64,000 nucleotides of DNA from Mycobacterium botniense (GTDB lineage: Bacteria; Actinomycetota; Actinomycetes; Mycobacteriales; Mycobacteriaceae). The stretch covers positions 1,302,001 to 1,366,000 of the forward strand of contig NZ_BLKW01000004.1 of assembly GCF_010723305.1 (NCBI RefSeq). The letters are read 5' to 3'. The translations under genes were made by a program, and so were the position numbers. The notes beneath the pieces were generated by a model that saw only the letters and a list, made by a program, of their open reading frames with translations, had not been told where the DNA came from and ran no database searches. Numbering within the stretch: the stretch's first letter is position 1; each line of letters begins with the position of its first letter. Positions 1 through 6,964 of this stretch are shown here, one piece after another.

Positions 1-320
1 CCCGGCCGCCGGCCGCTCCGCGACCGTCCGAGCACGCGCCGCCGGGGGTCACGCCCACGACGCCGGGCCGGCCCGGGCGGCGCAACATCTATGCCGCGGC
101 GGGGGTGGGTACCTTCGCTCCCGGTGTGGGTGAGGACCGGCCACTGGTGTATGTGCCGCATAACCGCTCGGGCGACGTTTGGGAGATAGACCCGGCGACC
201 TATCAGGTGGTCGGCAAATACCCGGTGGGCTGCGAGGTACAGCATGTTGTGCCCGCTCACGATATGCGCACCCTGTACGCCACCGATGGCATCGGGTTTT
301 CGGCTCACCGTCGAGCGTGA
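1..320 (+). pseudogene. 3' remnant of a YncE-like beta-propeller protein
   Basis: The frame is open from the left edge of the window to a stop at 320. After a proline-rich stretch it reads NIYAAAGVGTFAPGV, then LVYVPHNRSGDVWEIDPATY and PVGCEVQHVVPAHDMRTLYA. These match the opening blades of mycobacterial YncE-type repeat proteins, where each blade carries a V-x-D-P-A-T turn. Only about one and a half blades remain before the frame ends in SAHRRA, so the product cannot fold as a propeller. The upstream part lies outside the window. I read it as a truncated gene, not a short real protein. Nothing is recognisable in 321-427. Confidence 0.6.
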
Positions 321-427
321 TACCGCGCTCGGCGCAGTTACCGGCTAGCGCTCGATTCGACGAAACCTCAAGTCGGCCAATGTATTAGCCATTCTATCTG
401 CGGGGCGGGCAAGTGTCACGTAGTCTC

Positions 428-1699
428 TTACGAGGTTTCCCGCGTGTCGCTGAGCGCACGCCGTAGCAGGTGCATCGCCACCGTCGTCGAGCGCTCACGA
501 ATGTCGTCGCGGCCACCTGGCAAGCGCACGGTGCGGGTAAGCGTGTGCCCGCCCGCCAGCATCACACTGAAACACACTGTGCCTACTGGTTTTTCAGCTG
601 TCCCTCCGCCCGGACCGGCGATTCCGGTGATGGCGATCGCGGTATCGGCGTCGAAGCGCCGCAGCGCACCCGCGGCCATTGCCTCCGCGACCGGCTCGGA
701 CACCGCCCCGTGCGCCTCGATCAGCGCCGAATCCACATCCAGTAACTGCACTTTCGCCTCGTTAGCGTAGGCCACCACCCCGCCTGTGAGGTAGGCGGAC
801 GAACCGGGCCGCTCGGTCAGCCGTGCCGCCAGCAGCCCCGCGGTGCAGGACTCCGCCGTCGCTACCCGGCGACCTGCCAGCAGTAACGCGACTTGATCGT
901 CCACTCGCGAGCCGTCCTCGGAAAAGATGTGCTGGCGGTGTTTTTCGCGCAGCAACTCGATCAGCTGCTGATACACCCCGGCGGCGTCGGGTTGGTAGCG
1001 GGTGACCATTTCGATCTCGCCACGGCGCAAGCAGGTGGTGATCTCGAGCAACCGGAAACCGGGGATGCGCTTGTCCGCCTCGCGCAGCGTCTCAGCCAGG
1101 CCGGACTCGGGCAGCCCGAACATCCGCACGGTCTCCTGTCGGTAGATCGTGCGGCCCGCGATCGCCTGCTGCACGGCGGGTGTCTGCACCGCTGTGGGCC
1201 ACATCGGCTGAAGCTCGCGTGGCGGCCCCGGCAGCACGACCAGCGTCGGCTTGCCCGGCACCACCAGACCGGGCGCGGTACCCACCGGGTCGATCACTTG
1301 TGATCCTGCCGGGATCATGGCCTGCTTGCGGTTGGCCGCACGGACCGCGTCGAAGTCGACGCGGTCGGGCATCAAAGACCTCAGGATCGCCGCGATCTTG
1401 GCCTCGAGGGTGGTGTCCAACACCAGCTGGCGCCCGCAGAAGCGGGCCACCGTCTCGACGGTCATATCGTCAGCGGTCGGACCCAGACCGCCGCTGGTGA
1501 CGATTAGATTCACCCCCTCGCCGGCGAGAAAACGCAGCTGCGCCTCGATGTCGCGCGCACGGTCACCACAGATCGTCAGGTGCGCCAGCTCGACCCCCAG
1601 CTCAAAAAGCCGGTCGGCGATCCAGGGACCGTTGCGGTCCTGGACCCGCCCGCTCAAGACCTCGGTTCCGGTGACCACGATGCCCGCGCGCACACTCAC
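428..1699 (-). CDS. cinA: CinA family protein (competence/damage-inducible protein A)
   Basis: About 423 residues, close to the M. tuberculosis Rv1901 protein. The N-terminal MoCF/MoaB-like domain shows [20 protein letters not shown] and [13 protein letters not shown]. The C-terminal domain shows [19 protein letters not shown] and [18 protein letters not shown], the signature of the PncC-type nicotinamide-nucleotide amidohydrolase fold. In other bacteria the family deamidates NMN and hydrolyses ADP-ribose or NAD pyrophosphate bonds; the role in mycobacteria is inferred. I chose the GTG giving VSVRAGIVV by homology; a GTG six codons upstream (1717) is also possible. The gene is divergent from the decayed lipJ, as in M. 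tuberculosis. Confidence 0.95.
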   Translation of the reverse strand: MSVRAGIVVTGTEVLSGRVQDRNGPWIADRLFELGVELAHLTICGDRARDIEAQLRFLAGEGVNLIVTSGGLGPTADDMTVETVARFCGRQLVLDTTLEAKIAAILRSLMPDRVDFDAVRAANRKQAMIPAGSQVIDPVGTAPGLVVPGKPTLVVLPGPPRELQPMWPTAVQTPAVQQAIAGRTIYRQETVRMFGLPESGLAETLREADKRIPGFRLLEITTCLRRGEIEMVTRYQPDAAGVYQQLIELLREKHRQHIFSEDGSRVDDQVALLLAGRRVATAESCTAGLLAARLTERPGSSAYLTGGVVAYANEAKVQLLDVDSALIEAHGAVSEPVAEAMAAGALRRFDADTAIAITGIAGPGGGTAEKPVGTVCFSVMLAGGHTLTRTVRLPGGRDDIRERSTTVAMHLLRRALSDTRETS

Positions 1700-1746
1700 C
1701 GGGATGAGACTACGCACCGCCCGTCGGCGCGGATATCGGCGCTGAC

Positions 1747-2605
1747 ATGAACGAGCCTGTTTCAGTGGCGCAGGTTCCGCGGACTCGCTACGCCAAGTGT
1801 GGCGACCCAGACCTCCGGCTGGACATCGCTTACCGGGTCTTCGGTGACGGCCCGGGTGATCTGCTCGTGCTACCGGGGCCGTCCATCCCGATTGACACCA
1901 TCGACGCCGAGCCGTCGATGTACCGCTTTCATCGGCGCCTGGCCACGTTCAGCCGGGTGATCCGGTTCCGCGGTATGGGCTTGTCGTCGCGCATTCCAGG
2001 GTTTCGACATGCTGGGCATCGTCGCGCCCAGCGTCGCCCGCGATGACGCGTTTCGCGCGTGGTGGGATCTCGCCGGCAATCGTGCCGCGTCGCCGAGCAT
2101 GGCCCGCGCCGCGACCAAGGTGGTGATCGAGTCCGACGTGCGCGACACCCTCACCCGTATCTCCGCGCCGACGCTGATCGTGCATCACGGCAACGCGAAG
2201 TTCATCCCTGCCGGCAATGGTCAGTATCTCGCCGAGCGCATCGCGGGATCACGCTATGGGGAACTCCCTGGGGCGGATTCCCTGTACTGGGTGGGCGACA
2301 CCGCGCCGATGCTCAACAAGATTGAGGAGTTCATCACCGGGGTGCGTGGCGGTTTCGACGCCGAACGCGTACTCACCACCATCGTGTTCACCGACATCGT
2401 CGGCTCCACCGAGCGCGCCGCGGCACTCGGCGATGACCGGTGGCGCGATCTGCTCGACGACCACGACCGTATCGTCCGCCACCAGCTTCAGCGGCTCGGC
2501 GGGCGTGAAGTGAACATGGAGGCCGCGGCGTCGGCGCGCCGACTGGTTTGCCGCTGTGTCGAAGGCGGCGCGCCCGAGCGCGGGCGGTGGTCGTGCGATA
2601 ACTAG
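1747..2605 (+). pseudogene. lipJ: decayed lipJ (alpha/beta hydrolase fused to adenylate cyclase)
   Basis: Two successive frames match Rv1900c (LipJ). The first runs from 1747 and carries [20 protein letters not shown] and [15 protein letters not shown], then breaks near GLSSR. The second begins around 2000 and carries [20 protein letters not shown], the end of the hydrolase, and the start of the class III cyclase domain ([20 protein letters not shown]). About 100 codons, including the nucleophile elbow of the hydrolase, are deleted at the junction. The cyclase stops after GGREVN, before its second metal-binding aspartate and transition-state residues. The protein is dead in both activities. 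Its 3' end coincides with the left edge of the island, so insertion probably truncated it. Confidence 0.85.
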
Positions 2606-2764
2606 GATGCGATGGCCGCGGAAGCCGCTGTCGCACAAGTAATTAGCCACAGTATGGCGTCTGGGCAGAGGTATCCACGTGCCGCTTCCCCAACTGCGAT
2701 CGACCTGCTGAGTTGTGCGATATCGATCACCCAATTGCGTACCCCGTCGGGCCGACCCATCCGA

Positions 2765-2866
2765 CCAAGGTAGGATCGTTCTGCCGTATTGGCGCCAGTC
2801 TCTGGCGAAACATGCTGGTGGAGAAGATGATTGGGTCGAGGGGTGTTGTTTGAGATATCTGAGGTG
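2765..2866 (+). repeat. cassette boundary repeat, copy A (core + right arm)
   Basis: CCAAGGTAGGATCGTTCTG at 2765 is followed by TGCCGTATTG (2782), TGGCGAAA (2803) and GGTGTTGTTTGAGATAT with TGAGGTG (2842-2866). The last 25 bp match copy C (4289-4313) at 20 of 25 positions. TGCCGTATTG and GGGGTGTTGTTTGA are 58 bp apart here and also in copy D (6017 and 6075). The usual left arm is absent; the bases before CCAAGGT are unrelated. That makes this the left outer junction of the array. CGCCA-GTCTC-TGGCG at 2793-2807 can form a small hairpin. The rest of 2606-3060 holds no gene I can support. Confidence 0.6.
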
Positions 2867-2980
2867 GCCGGCATGAGTTGGGCGAATGCACGGGCGGCCA
2901 CGCCGACTGACACCCCCGGAAGCCTGACGCTGGCTGCAGCCTGGATGTTGCGTGCCACGCCGTGTCGATATCCCCGCACA

Positions 2981-3000
2981 AGCGACTTGTCACCAAGGTG
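2981..3000 (+). repeat. cassette boundary repeat, copy A' (left arm end + core)
   Basis: AGCGACTTGTCACCAAGGTG occurs here and again, base for base, at 3831-3850. The two copies directly flank the first vapBC module. The GGGGGTAG part of the left arm is missing here and no right arm follows. Confidence 0.65.
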
Positions 3001-3068
3001 TGTCACATCGCAACGAGACGACTCCATCCAGTATCGTCGACGTCCGTTGCCGCCGCGGCGTGGCGTAT

Positions 3069-3092
3069 CCTTACTTTTAGTCAATAGTAAGG
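3069..3092. promoter_or_regulatory. inverted-repeat operator of the first vapBC
   Basis: CCTTACT (3069-3075) and AGTAAGG (3086-3092) form a perfect 7-bp inverted repeat with a 10-bp AT-rich spacer. It ends 7 bp before the vapB start codon and covers the Shine-Dalgarno AAGGAG. AbrB-type antitoxins usually autoregulate by binding such repeats, so this is the likely operator. Confidence 0.5.
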
Positions 3093-3099
3093 AGTTCAG

Positions 3100-3348
3100 A
3101 TGGACGTTGCTGCCAAACTGACGTCGAAGGGTCAGGTGACGGTCCCGAAGGCAGTGCGTGATGCGCTCGGCCTGAAGGAGGGCGACGAGGTGATCTTCCG
3201 GGTGGAAGGCAGTCGAGCGGTGCTGGCCCGCACGCCGAACTTTCTCACGCTTGCCGAAACGGTCCGCGTACCAGCGGCGAAACGCAATGTCGCCTGGGAT
3301 GAGGTGATCCGCCGCACCAGAGCCGCTCGAACCGCCGACCGCCGTTGA
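3100..3348 (+). CDS. vapB: VapB-type antitoxin, AbrB/MazE swapped-hairpin fold
   Basis: 82 residues. The N-terminus AAKLTSKGQVTVPKAVRDAL with LKEGDEVIF is the SpoVT/AbrB DNA-binding swapped-hairpin signature. The basic C-terminal tail (VIRRTRAARTADRR) is the expected toxin-binding region. The ATG at 3100 has AAGGAG about 7 bp upstream. The stop codon overlaps the toxin start in a TTGA arrangement, so the two genes are translationally coupled. It should neutralise the following PIN toxin and repress its own promoter at the inverted repeat just upstream. Confidence 0.88.
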   Translation: MDVAAKLTSKGQVTVPKAVRDALGLKEGDEVIFRVEGSRAVLARTPNFLTLAETVRVPAAKRNVAWDEVIRRTRAARTADRR

Positions 3349-3746
3349 CCGCGATCATTGATACCAACGTCCTCGTCCGTCACCTCACCGGCGATCCGCC
3401 TGAGATGGCGGCTCGGGCGACTGCTTACCTTGGGACCGAGCGCGAGCTACTACTGACCGACCTCATCGTCGCTAAGACGGTGTACGTGTTGGAGTCCTTC
3501 TATGAGGCGCCACGCGAACAAGTCGCCGAAGCGATGAGGTCGCTCATCACATTCGACTCCATTGTCTGCGTGGACCCGGCGCTTCTTTTGCGTTCAATCG
3601 AGGTCTACGAGACTGACCGGATTGATTTCGCGGAGGCATACCTCGTCGCGTGCGCGGAAAGCACCGGGGTCATCAAGATCGCCTCTTTCGACCGGGCCAT
3701 TGACCGCGTCAAGACGGTCGAACGGATTGAACCTCCGCCGATCTGA
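3345..3746 (+). CDS. vapC: VapC-type toxin, PIN-domain ribonuclease
   Basis: 133 residues starting at TTG (3345), which overlaps the antitoxin stop. The acidic PIN residues are present: IIDTNVLVRHL near residue 6, the glutamate in YVLESFYEA, the aspartate in DRIDFAEAYLVACAE, and SFDRAID near the C-terminus. The nuclease therefore looks intact. PIN toxins of this family cleave tRNA or rRNA when free of antitoxin; the target here cannot be told. It is the second gene of the first module of the array. Confidence 0.88.
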   Translation: MTAIIDTNVLVRHLTGDPPEMAARATAYLGTERELLLTDLIVAKTVYVLESFYEAPREQVAEAMRSLITFDSIVCVDPALLLRSIEVYETDRIDFAEAYLVACAESTGVIKIASFDRAIDRVKTVERIEPPPI

Positions 3747-3819
3747 TCCGGCAATTGCGGCCGCCGCAACAGACGGTAGGACCGAGTGGCTATCAATCAT
3801 CACCTAGACGCGCTGCGGA

Positions 3820-3850
3820 GGGGGTAGGTTAGCGACTTGTCACCAAGGTG
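3820..3850 (+). repeat. cassette boundary repeat, copy B (left arm + core)
   Basis: GGGGGTAGGTT (3820-3830) leads into AGCGACTTGTCACCAAGGTG (3831-3850). The left arm and core match copy C at 4241-4270. The sequence to the right (CGGCTGGTTTGCC) is unrelated to the right arm. It closes the vapBC module. Confidence 0.65.
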
Positions 3851-3886
3851 CGGCTGGTTTGCCGGTGATGCACCTAGCGTGGTACG

Positions 3887-4102
3887 TCAGATCCGCATGG
3901 AGTCTCTAGCAGCTAACTCCTTGCCGCTGAAGTAGCGCGAGTGGGTTTGCTTTAAGGTGTCCAGTGATTTGCTGACAAGTGCGGCGATCTCGACGTCCCT
4001 ATCGGTGCGCTCGGCTTCGAGCTTAAGCCGGTACTCCATCGCCTCCCGCGTGGTCACAAACTCGGTAATGCGACGCTCATGGGTGCGCCGGTTGTAATCC
4101 AC
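3887..4102 (-). CDS. small hypothetical protein occupying its own cassette
   Basis: A 71-residue frame from GTG (4102) lies alone between boundary copies B and C, on the strand opposite to the first vapBC. The product is charged and mostly helical in appearance (RRITEFVTTREAMEYRLKLE, then DVEIAALVSKSLDTL), which suggests an amphipathic or coiled-coil helix. I do not recognise a family. No strong Shine-Dalgarno precedes the GTG. By position it could be a solitary antitoxin-like protein or the remnant of another toxin-antitoxin pair; neither is shown. Confidence 0.35.
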   Translation of the reverse strand: MDYNRRTHERRITEFVTTREAMEYRLKLEAERTDRDVEIAALVSKSLDTLKQTHSRYFSGKELAARDSMRI

Positions 4103-4240
4103 GATTGCTCAGCCTACGGAGGCAGGCGGACATGTCCTGATACCTCGAAGACGCGCTTTGCTGAAGTTGCAGCGGTCTCTCGCGGGCCCGATCGATCGCT
4201 AAGACGGCGACACCCCGGCCGCACACCGCGGCAGTGCGAA

Positions 4241-4313
4241 GGGGGTAGATTCCCGACTTGTCACCAAGGTTAGATCGTTCTGTCGTTTGGTGTTATTCGC
4301 GACATTTGAGGTG
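4241..4313 (+). repeat. cassette boundary repeat, copy C (left arm-core-right arm)
   Basis: This is the most complete copy of left arm plus core plus right arm. GGGGGTAGATT (4241-4251) leads to CGACTTGTCACCAAGGT (4254-4270), then TAGATCGTTCTGTCGTTTGG to 4290, and the GGTGTT...TGAGGTG block at 4289-4313. Compared with copies A and D, about 50 bp inside the right arm are missing. Both halves meeting at one core is what a junction between two tandem cassettes would look like. From 4314 to 4446 I see nothing else. Confidence 0.6.
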
Positions 4314-4446
4314 AGTCGAGTCGGGTGCGTGGGCCATGGTCGAGTGGCTGCATTGTCGCAGCTAAGTGGGTGCCGTCGGGTGCGATGGGCAATCCTTTCG
4401 GCCTCTGTCCCCACGTTGTTCTACACCACGAATCCTGGTCTCCTGC

Positions 4447-4776
4447 TCATCCGGCAAGCCCGAGGAACACCAGCAGTGCGCGATCGAGTCGGATGAGGTC
4501 GCTATCGGCGAGACGGCCGACGCGCTCATGCACGTTCGCCCGCGGCATGGTGGTGATCTTGTCGACCATGATCTGGCTTGGCTGCTCAATGCCGGTTGCC
4601 ACCGTCGGGTCCACAGCGATCCGGATCAGCGGCGCCTCGACGAGGTTGGTTGTCAGCGGACAGACCGTGACCGAGGCGGTCGCATCAAATCGGTCATCCT
4701 GAACGATGACGACCGGTCTCGGCTTGCCCGTATAGAAACCTCGTGCAGCGGCGACGTGGATATCGCCTCGCCTCAC
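4447..4776 (-). CDS. mazF: MazF/PemK-type endoribonuclease toxin
   Basis: 109 residues from GTG (4776), overlapping the antitoxin stop by 4 bp. MRRGDIHVAAARGFYTGKPR with PVVIVQDDRF is the typical N-terminal strand pair of the MazF/PemK fold. VTVCPLTTN and PSQIMVDKITTMPR are the conserved active-site and substrate-loop regions. MazF toxins cut single-stranded mRNA or rRNA at short motifs. Length and motifs are complete, so it is probably functional with the upstream MazE. Confidence 0.9.
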   Translation of the reverse strand: MRRGDIHVAAARGFYTGKPRPVVIVQDDRFDATASVTVCPLTTNLVEAPLIRIAVDPTVATGIEQPSQIMVDKITTMPRANVHERVGRLADSDLIRLDRALLVFLGLAG

Positions 4777-4997
4777 TCGGCGAGCTCGCCCTCGGCAGCC
4801 CAGTCGACAGAGATTGCATCGACGAAAGCTTGATCGTCGGCCTCATGCTCGCTGGCGGCGATAACAGCCGACTGGCGGTGAGCCTCTGCGGCGAATTCCG
4901 GCGCCCGCACATCAGGTACCCACATCTGGACAGGCCGAAGCCCCTGGGCGCGCAGCCGCCGACGATGTTCCTGCACCCGCTCTCGTGGGCTAGCCAT
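4773..4997 (-). CDS. mazE: MazE-type antitoxin (DUF3018-like)
   Basis: 74 residues: ATG at 4997, reading SPRERVQEHRRRLRAQGLRP then VQMWVPDVR. This matches the antitoxin MazE family with the DUF3018 N-terminal DNA-binding segment. The acidic C-terminus (AISVDWAAEGELAE) is the expected toxin-wrapping part. It overlaps mazF by 4 bp. A perfect palindrome lies 8 bp upstream of its start and probably carries autoregulation. Confidence 0.85.
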   Translation of the reverse strand: MASPRERVQEHRRRLRAQGLRPVQMWVPDVRAPEFAAEAHRQSAVIAASEHEADDQAFVDAISVDWAAEGELAE

Positions 4998-5005
4998 GCA
5001 CCGAG

Positions 5006-5017
5006 GTTACATGTAAC
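5006..5017. promoter_or_regulatory. perfect palindrome upstream of mazEF
   Basis: GTTACATGTAAC is a perfect 12-bp palindrome ending 8 bp upstream of the mazE start codon. The position suits an autoregulatory operator. Between it and the end of vapC (5018-5198) I find no supported gene. Confidence 0.5.
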
Positions 5018-5198
5018 ATCCCGGGTCATCAACTCGGCTCGGCTGGCGCCGCGCTGTGCGCACCAAGCACGATCGGCTGCGGGCCATGGCCGCTGAGCAG
5101 GCATTGGCGCAGTCGAAACACCTGGCTCGCGAAGCCAACCTGATCGCCCGGATGCTCCAGAAGACGCGTTGGCGGTTCTTTGGCTTTGGCCCGGTTGG

Positions 5199-5624
5199 CT
5201 ACTGGCTCGGCGCCAGCCCTACAGCGACCTGCTGCGCTGCGGAGCGTAGCCGCTGGTCCCACACGGCGAACACGGCGTCATCGACCCCAATAGCGAGGAC
5301 ACTGGCAAGGTGGACCGCGTCGGCGCCACGCAGCGCGTGCGCTGTGGCTAAATGTCCAGCGTGGTGAGCGATGTTCTCAGTCAGCTCCACCGCACGGGTG
5401 GCTGCCCAGTACTCTTCCCACATCACCTGGGCCTGAAGTTGTTCGTCGGTGCCCAAGCGGCGTGCACGGCCGGCAGCCGCTAGCGCCGCGCGCACCTCGG
5501 GGTAGGCCAACCGCGAAGAGACCGCGGCGTCGCAGCCATCCCAGAGCGCCGCGGCGATGTCGCTGTCATCCTCCTCAACGAGGAGTTTGATGAACGCGCT
5601 GCTGTCGAAGTAGACGATCGGCAC
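5199..5624 (-). CDS. vapC: VapC-type toxin, PIN-domain ribonuclease (second vapBC)
   Basis: 141 residues. PIN catalytic positions are visible: IVYFDSSAFIKLL near residue 7, the glutamate in LAYPEVRAAL, ADAVHLASVLAIG, and VWDQRL at the usual last acidic position. It starts 3 bp after the end of its Phd-type antitoxin. Length and motifs are normal for a VapC. It shares a boundary-to-boundary cassette with mazEF on the same strand. Confidence 0.88.
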   Translation of the reverse strand: MPIVYFDSSAFIKLLVEEDDSDIAAALWDGCDAAVSSRLAYPEVRAALAAAGRARRLGTDEQLQAQVMWEEYWAATRAVELTENIAHHAGHLATAHALRGADAVHLASVLAIGVDDAVFAVWDQRLRSAAQQVAVGLAPSQ

Positions 5625-5627
5625 GGG

Positions 5628-5891
5628 TCAGCGGCGTTGTTCGCTGACCAGGTCGGAGACCGACCCTCGAGCACGCACGCGTGGTGCCCCGCTGGCCGTG
5701 GGCCGGCCCGCCGATCGCGGCCGGCTCACCACACCCTGCCGGGTCAGCTGCTCCAGCAGCGGCGCGGCGTCCACGGCCACCAGCCGAACGACCGGGATTC
5801 CCCGGTCGGTCACGACGACCTCCTCGCCGGCACGGACACGCTCGATCCAGTCCGCGAGCTCGGCCCGCAACGTACTCACCGCAACCTCCAT
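5628..5891 (-). CDS. vapB: VapB antitoxin, Phd/YefM family
   Basis: 87 residues from ATG at 5891. MEVAVSTLRAELADWIERVR followed by GEEVVVTDRGIPVVRLV is the Phd/YefM DNA-binding domain. The arginine- and serine-rich C-terminus is the toxin-neutralising tail. Longer upstream starts exist, but the ATG chosen begins the conserved domain and sits just downstream of the inverted repeat that probably controls the operon. The antitoxin precedes its toxin by 3 bp. Confidence 0.88.
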   Translation of the reverse strand: MEVAVSTLRAELADWIERVRAGEEVVVTDRGIPVVRLVAVDAAPLLEQLTRQGVVSRPRSAGRPTASGAPRVRARGSVSDLVSEQRR

Positions 5892-5899
5892 AACGGCAG

Positions 5900-5928
5900 T
5901 GTACAATATAAGAGCAACAACTTGTACA
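5900..5928. promoter_or_regulatory. inverted-repeat operator of the second vapBC
   Basis: TGTACAA (5900-5906) and TTGTACA (5922-5928) are perfect 7-bp inverted arms separated by 15 bp, starting 9 bp upstream of the vapB ATG on the minus strand. The spacing of about two helical turns suits a dimer-of-dimers Phd-type repressor. Confidence 0.5.
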
Positions 5929-5977
5929 TCGTGCCCGATCAAACCCCGGTGCCATCGACCGTTGAAGACGTGGCGAA

Positions 5978-6095
5978 GGGGTAGCTTACTGACTTGCGAG
6001 TAACGTCACCTGCCTTTGCCGTATTGCCTCATAGGTCTTGGCGAAATGGCTGTAAAAGCCATTGATTAGGGCCTGGGGTGTTGTTTGATATACGC
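5978..6095 (+). repeat. cassette boundary repeat, copy D (left arm + long right arm)
   Basis: GGGGTAGCTTACTGACTTG (5978-5996) is the left arm. The core is altered (GTAACGTCACC). The right arm then runs long: TGCCGTATTG (6017), TGGCGAAA (6039) and GGGGTGTTGTTTGA (6075-6088). The distance from the first to the last of these is 58 bp, as in copy A. A small hairpin AATGGCT-GTAAA-AGCCATT lies inside (about 6045-6063). From 6096 to 6168 I see only a further short hairpin (ACCCT-AAAA-AGGGT). Confidence 0.55.
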
Positions 6096-6168
6096 GACGG
6101 GAACTCGGATGGGTAATACCCTAAAAAGGGTCCGGGGATAGTTGGGTGATCGCTGACGACAAGCACGC

Positions 6169-6197
6169 ATCGCATGTGCATGTCATGCGCATGCGAT
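6169..6197. promoter_or_regulatory. inverted-repeat operator of the third vapBC
   Basis: ATCGCATG (6169-6176) and CATGCGAT (6190-6197) are perfect 8-bp inverted arms with a 13-bp spacer, ending 11 bp upstream of the vapB ATG. A ribbon-helix-helix antitoxin such as the following one would be expected to bind here. Confidence 0.5.
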
Positions 6198-6208
6198 AGT
6201 TTGCGGCT

Positions 6209-6439
6209 ATGGCGGTTGCGATTCAGATCAAAGATGTCCCTGAAGAAGTTCGCGACGCGCTGGCCGCCCGCGCCGCGGCACGCGGTCAGTCCACCCAAAC
6301 GTATCTGCGATCACTGTTGGAACGGGAGTACCAGGCTCAACGCAACCGGCAGCTCTTAGAGGCGCTGGCTGGTCATCGCAGCCTCACCATGACAGCCGAG
6401 GAAGTGACGGCGGTCATCCGCGCCGACCGCGACGGGTGA
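6209..6439 (+). CDS. vapB: VapB antitoxin, ribbon-helix-helix (FitA/CopG-like)
   Basis: 76 residues. VAIQIKDVPEEVRDALAARA followed by STQTYLRSLLEREY is the ribbon-helix-helix pattern of FitA/VapB antitoxins: an N-terminal strand, then two helices. The C-terminal half (LAGHRSLTMTAEEVTAVIRA) is the toxin-binding arm. The ATG at 6209 follows the inverted repeat. It ends 10 bp before the toxin start. Confidence 0.88.
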   Translation: MAVAIQIKDVPEEVRDALAARAAARGQSTQTYLRSLLEREYQAQRNRQLLEALAGHRSLTMTAEEVTAVIRADRDG

Positions 6440-6449
6440 GTTCCCGCCT

Positions 6450-6854
6450 GTGATCATCGTGGACGCAGGTGTGCTGGTATCGGCGCTTACGAGCGACACG
6501 TCCCAAGGCGACGCGGCACGCGCAGCCCTAAACGACGACGACGGCTGGCTTGCACCGGCCCACATGCCGGGCGAGGTGCTACGCACCCTCCACAAAGCCG
6601 TACGGCGCAACCAATTGGAGCCCGAGGACGCCGAGGCCGTCGCTGACACCGTCACCGCACTCGCCATCGAATACGTGCTTCCGGATGCACTGCTCCTGCA
6701 CACCGCCTGGGCCTGGCGGCACAACATCTCGATCTACGACGGCCTGTATGTCGCGGTCGCCGCCGAACGCTCTGCCGCCCTGATCACCGCCGACAGCCAC
6801 TTGGCCAGTGCCACTGACCAGCTCAGTGTCCCCGTCGCGATCACCCTGATCTAG
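6450..6854 (+). CDS. vapC: VapC-type toxin, PIN-domain ribonuclease (third vapBC)
   Basis: 134 residues from GTG at 6450. IIVDAGVLVSAL, the glutamate in MPGEVLRTLH, ISIYDGLYVAVAAE and ITADSHLA provide the PIN acidic residues in order. The enzyme appears intact. This is the last module of the array. Boundary copy E lies 36 bp after its stop, and the serine recombinase remnant follows. Confidence 0.88.
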   Translation: MIIVDAGVLVSALTSDTSQGDAARAALNDDDGWLAPAHMPGEVLRTLHKAVRRNQLEPEDAEAVADTVTALAIEYVLPDALLLHTAWAWRHNISIYDGLYVAVAAERSAALITADSHLASATDQLSVPVAITLI

Positions 6855-6889
6855 GTCCGCCGGCGATACGGGGGTTAAGCGGCTCGCAT

Positions 6890-6921
6890 GGGGGTAGATA
6901 AACGGTTTGCCAGCAAATGTT
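6890..6921 (+). repeat. cassette boundary repeat, copy E (diverged left arm + core)
   Basis: GGGGGTAGAT (6890-6899) is identical to copy C. The next bases (AAACGGTTTGCCAGCAAATGTT) keep a CG-TTG-CA-CAA skeleton of the arm and core. No right arm follows. The copy ends 43 bp upstream of the serine recombinase start, where attP or attL sites of large serine integrases commonly lie. Confidence 0.4.
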
Positions 6922-6964
6922 TATGCCGGACATATTGTCGGTTTGTGAAAGTACCCTTTAGCGC

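Noticed and set aside
2602..3084. 160-codon minus frame over the boundary repeats (contains [11 protein letters not shown], similar to frames at copies C and D)
   Set aside because: The similarity follows from repeated DNA; the frames differ in length and phase between copies, so it is not a conserved protein.
5056..5367. 103-codon plus-strand frame between mazEF and vapC
   Set aside because: More than half lies antisense to an intact vapC, no ribosome-binding site is seen, and the product resembles nothing I know.
2765..6921. Classical integron attC sites
   Set aside because: The boundaries lack the RYYYAAC/GTTRRRY ends and long imperfect palindromes of attC, and the adjacent recombinase is of the serine, not tyrosine, type.
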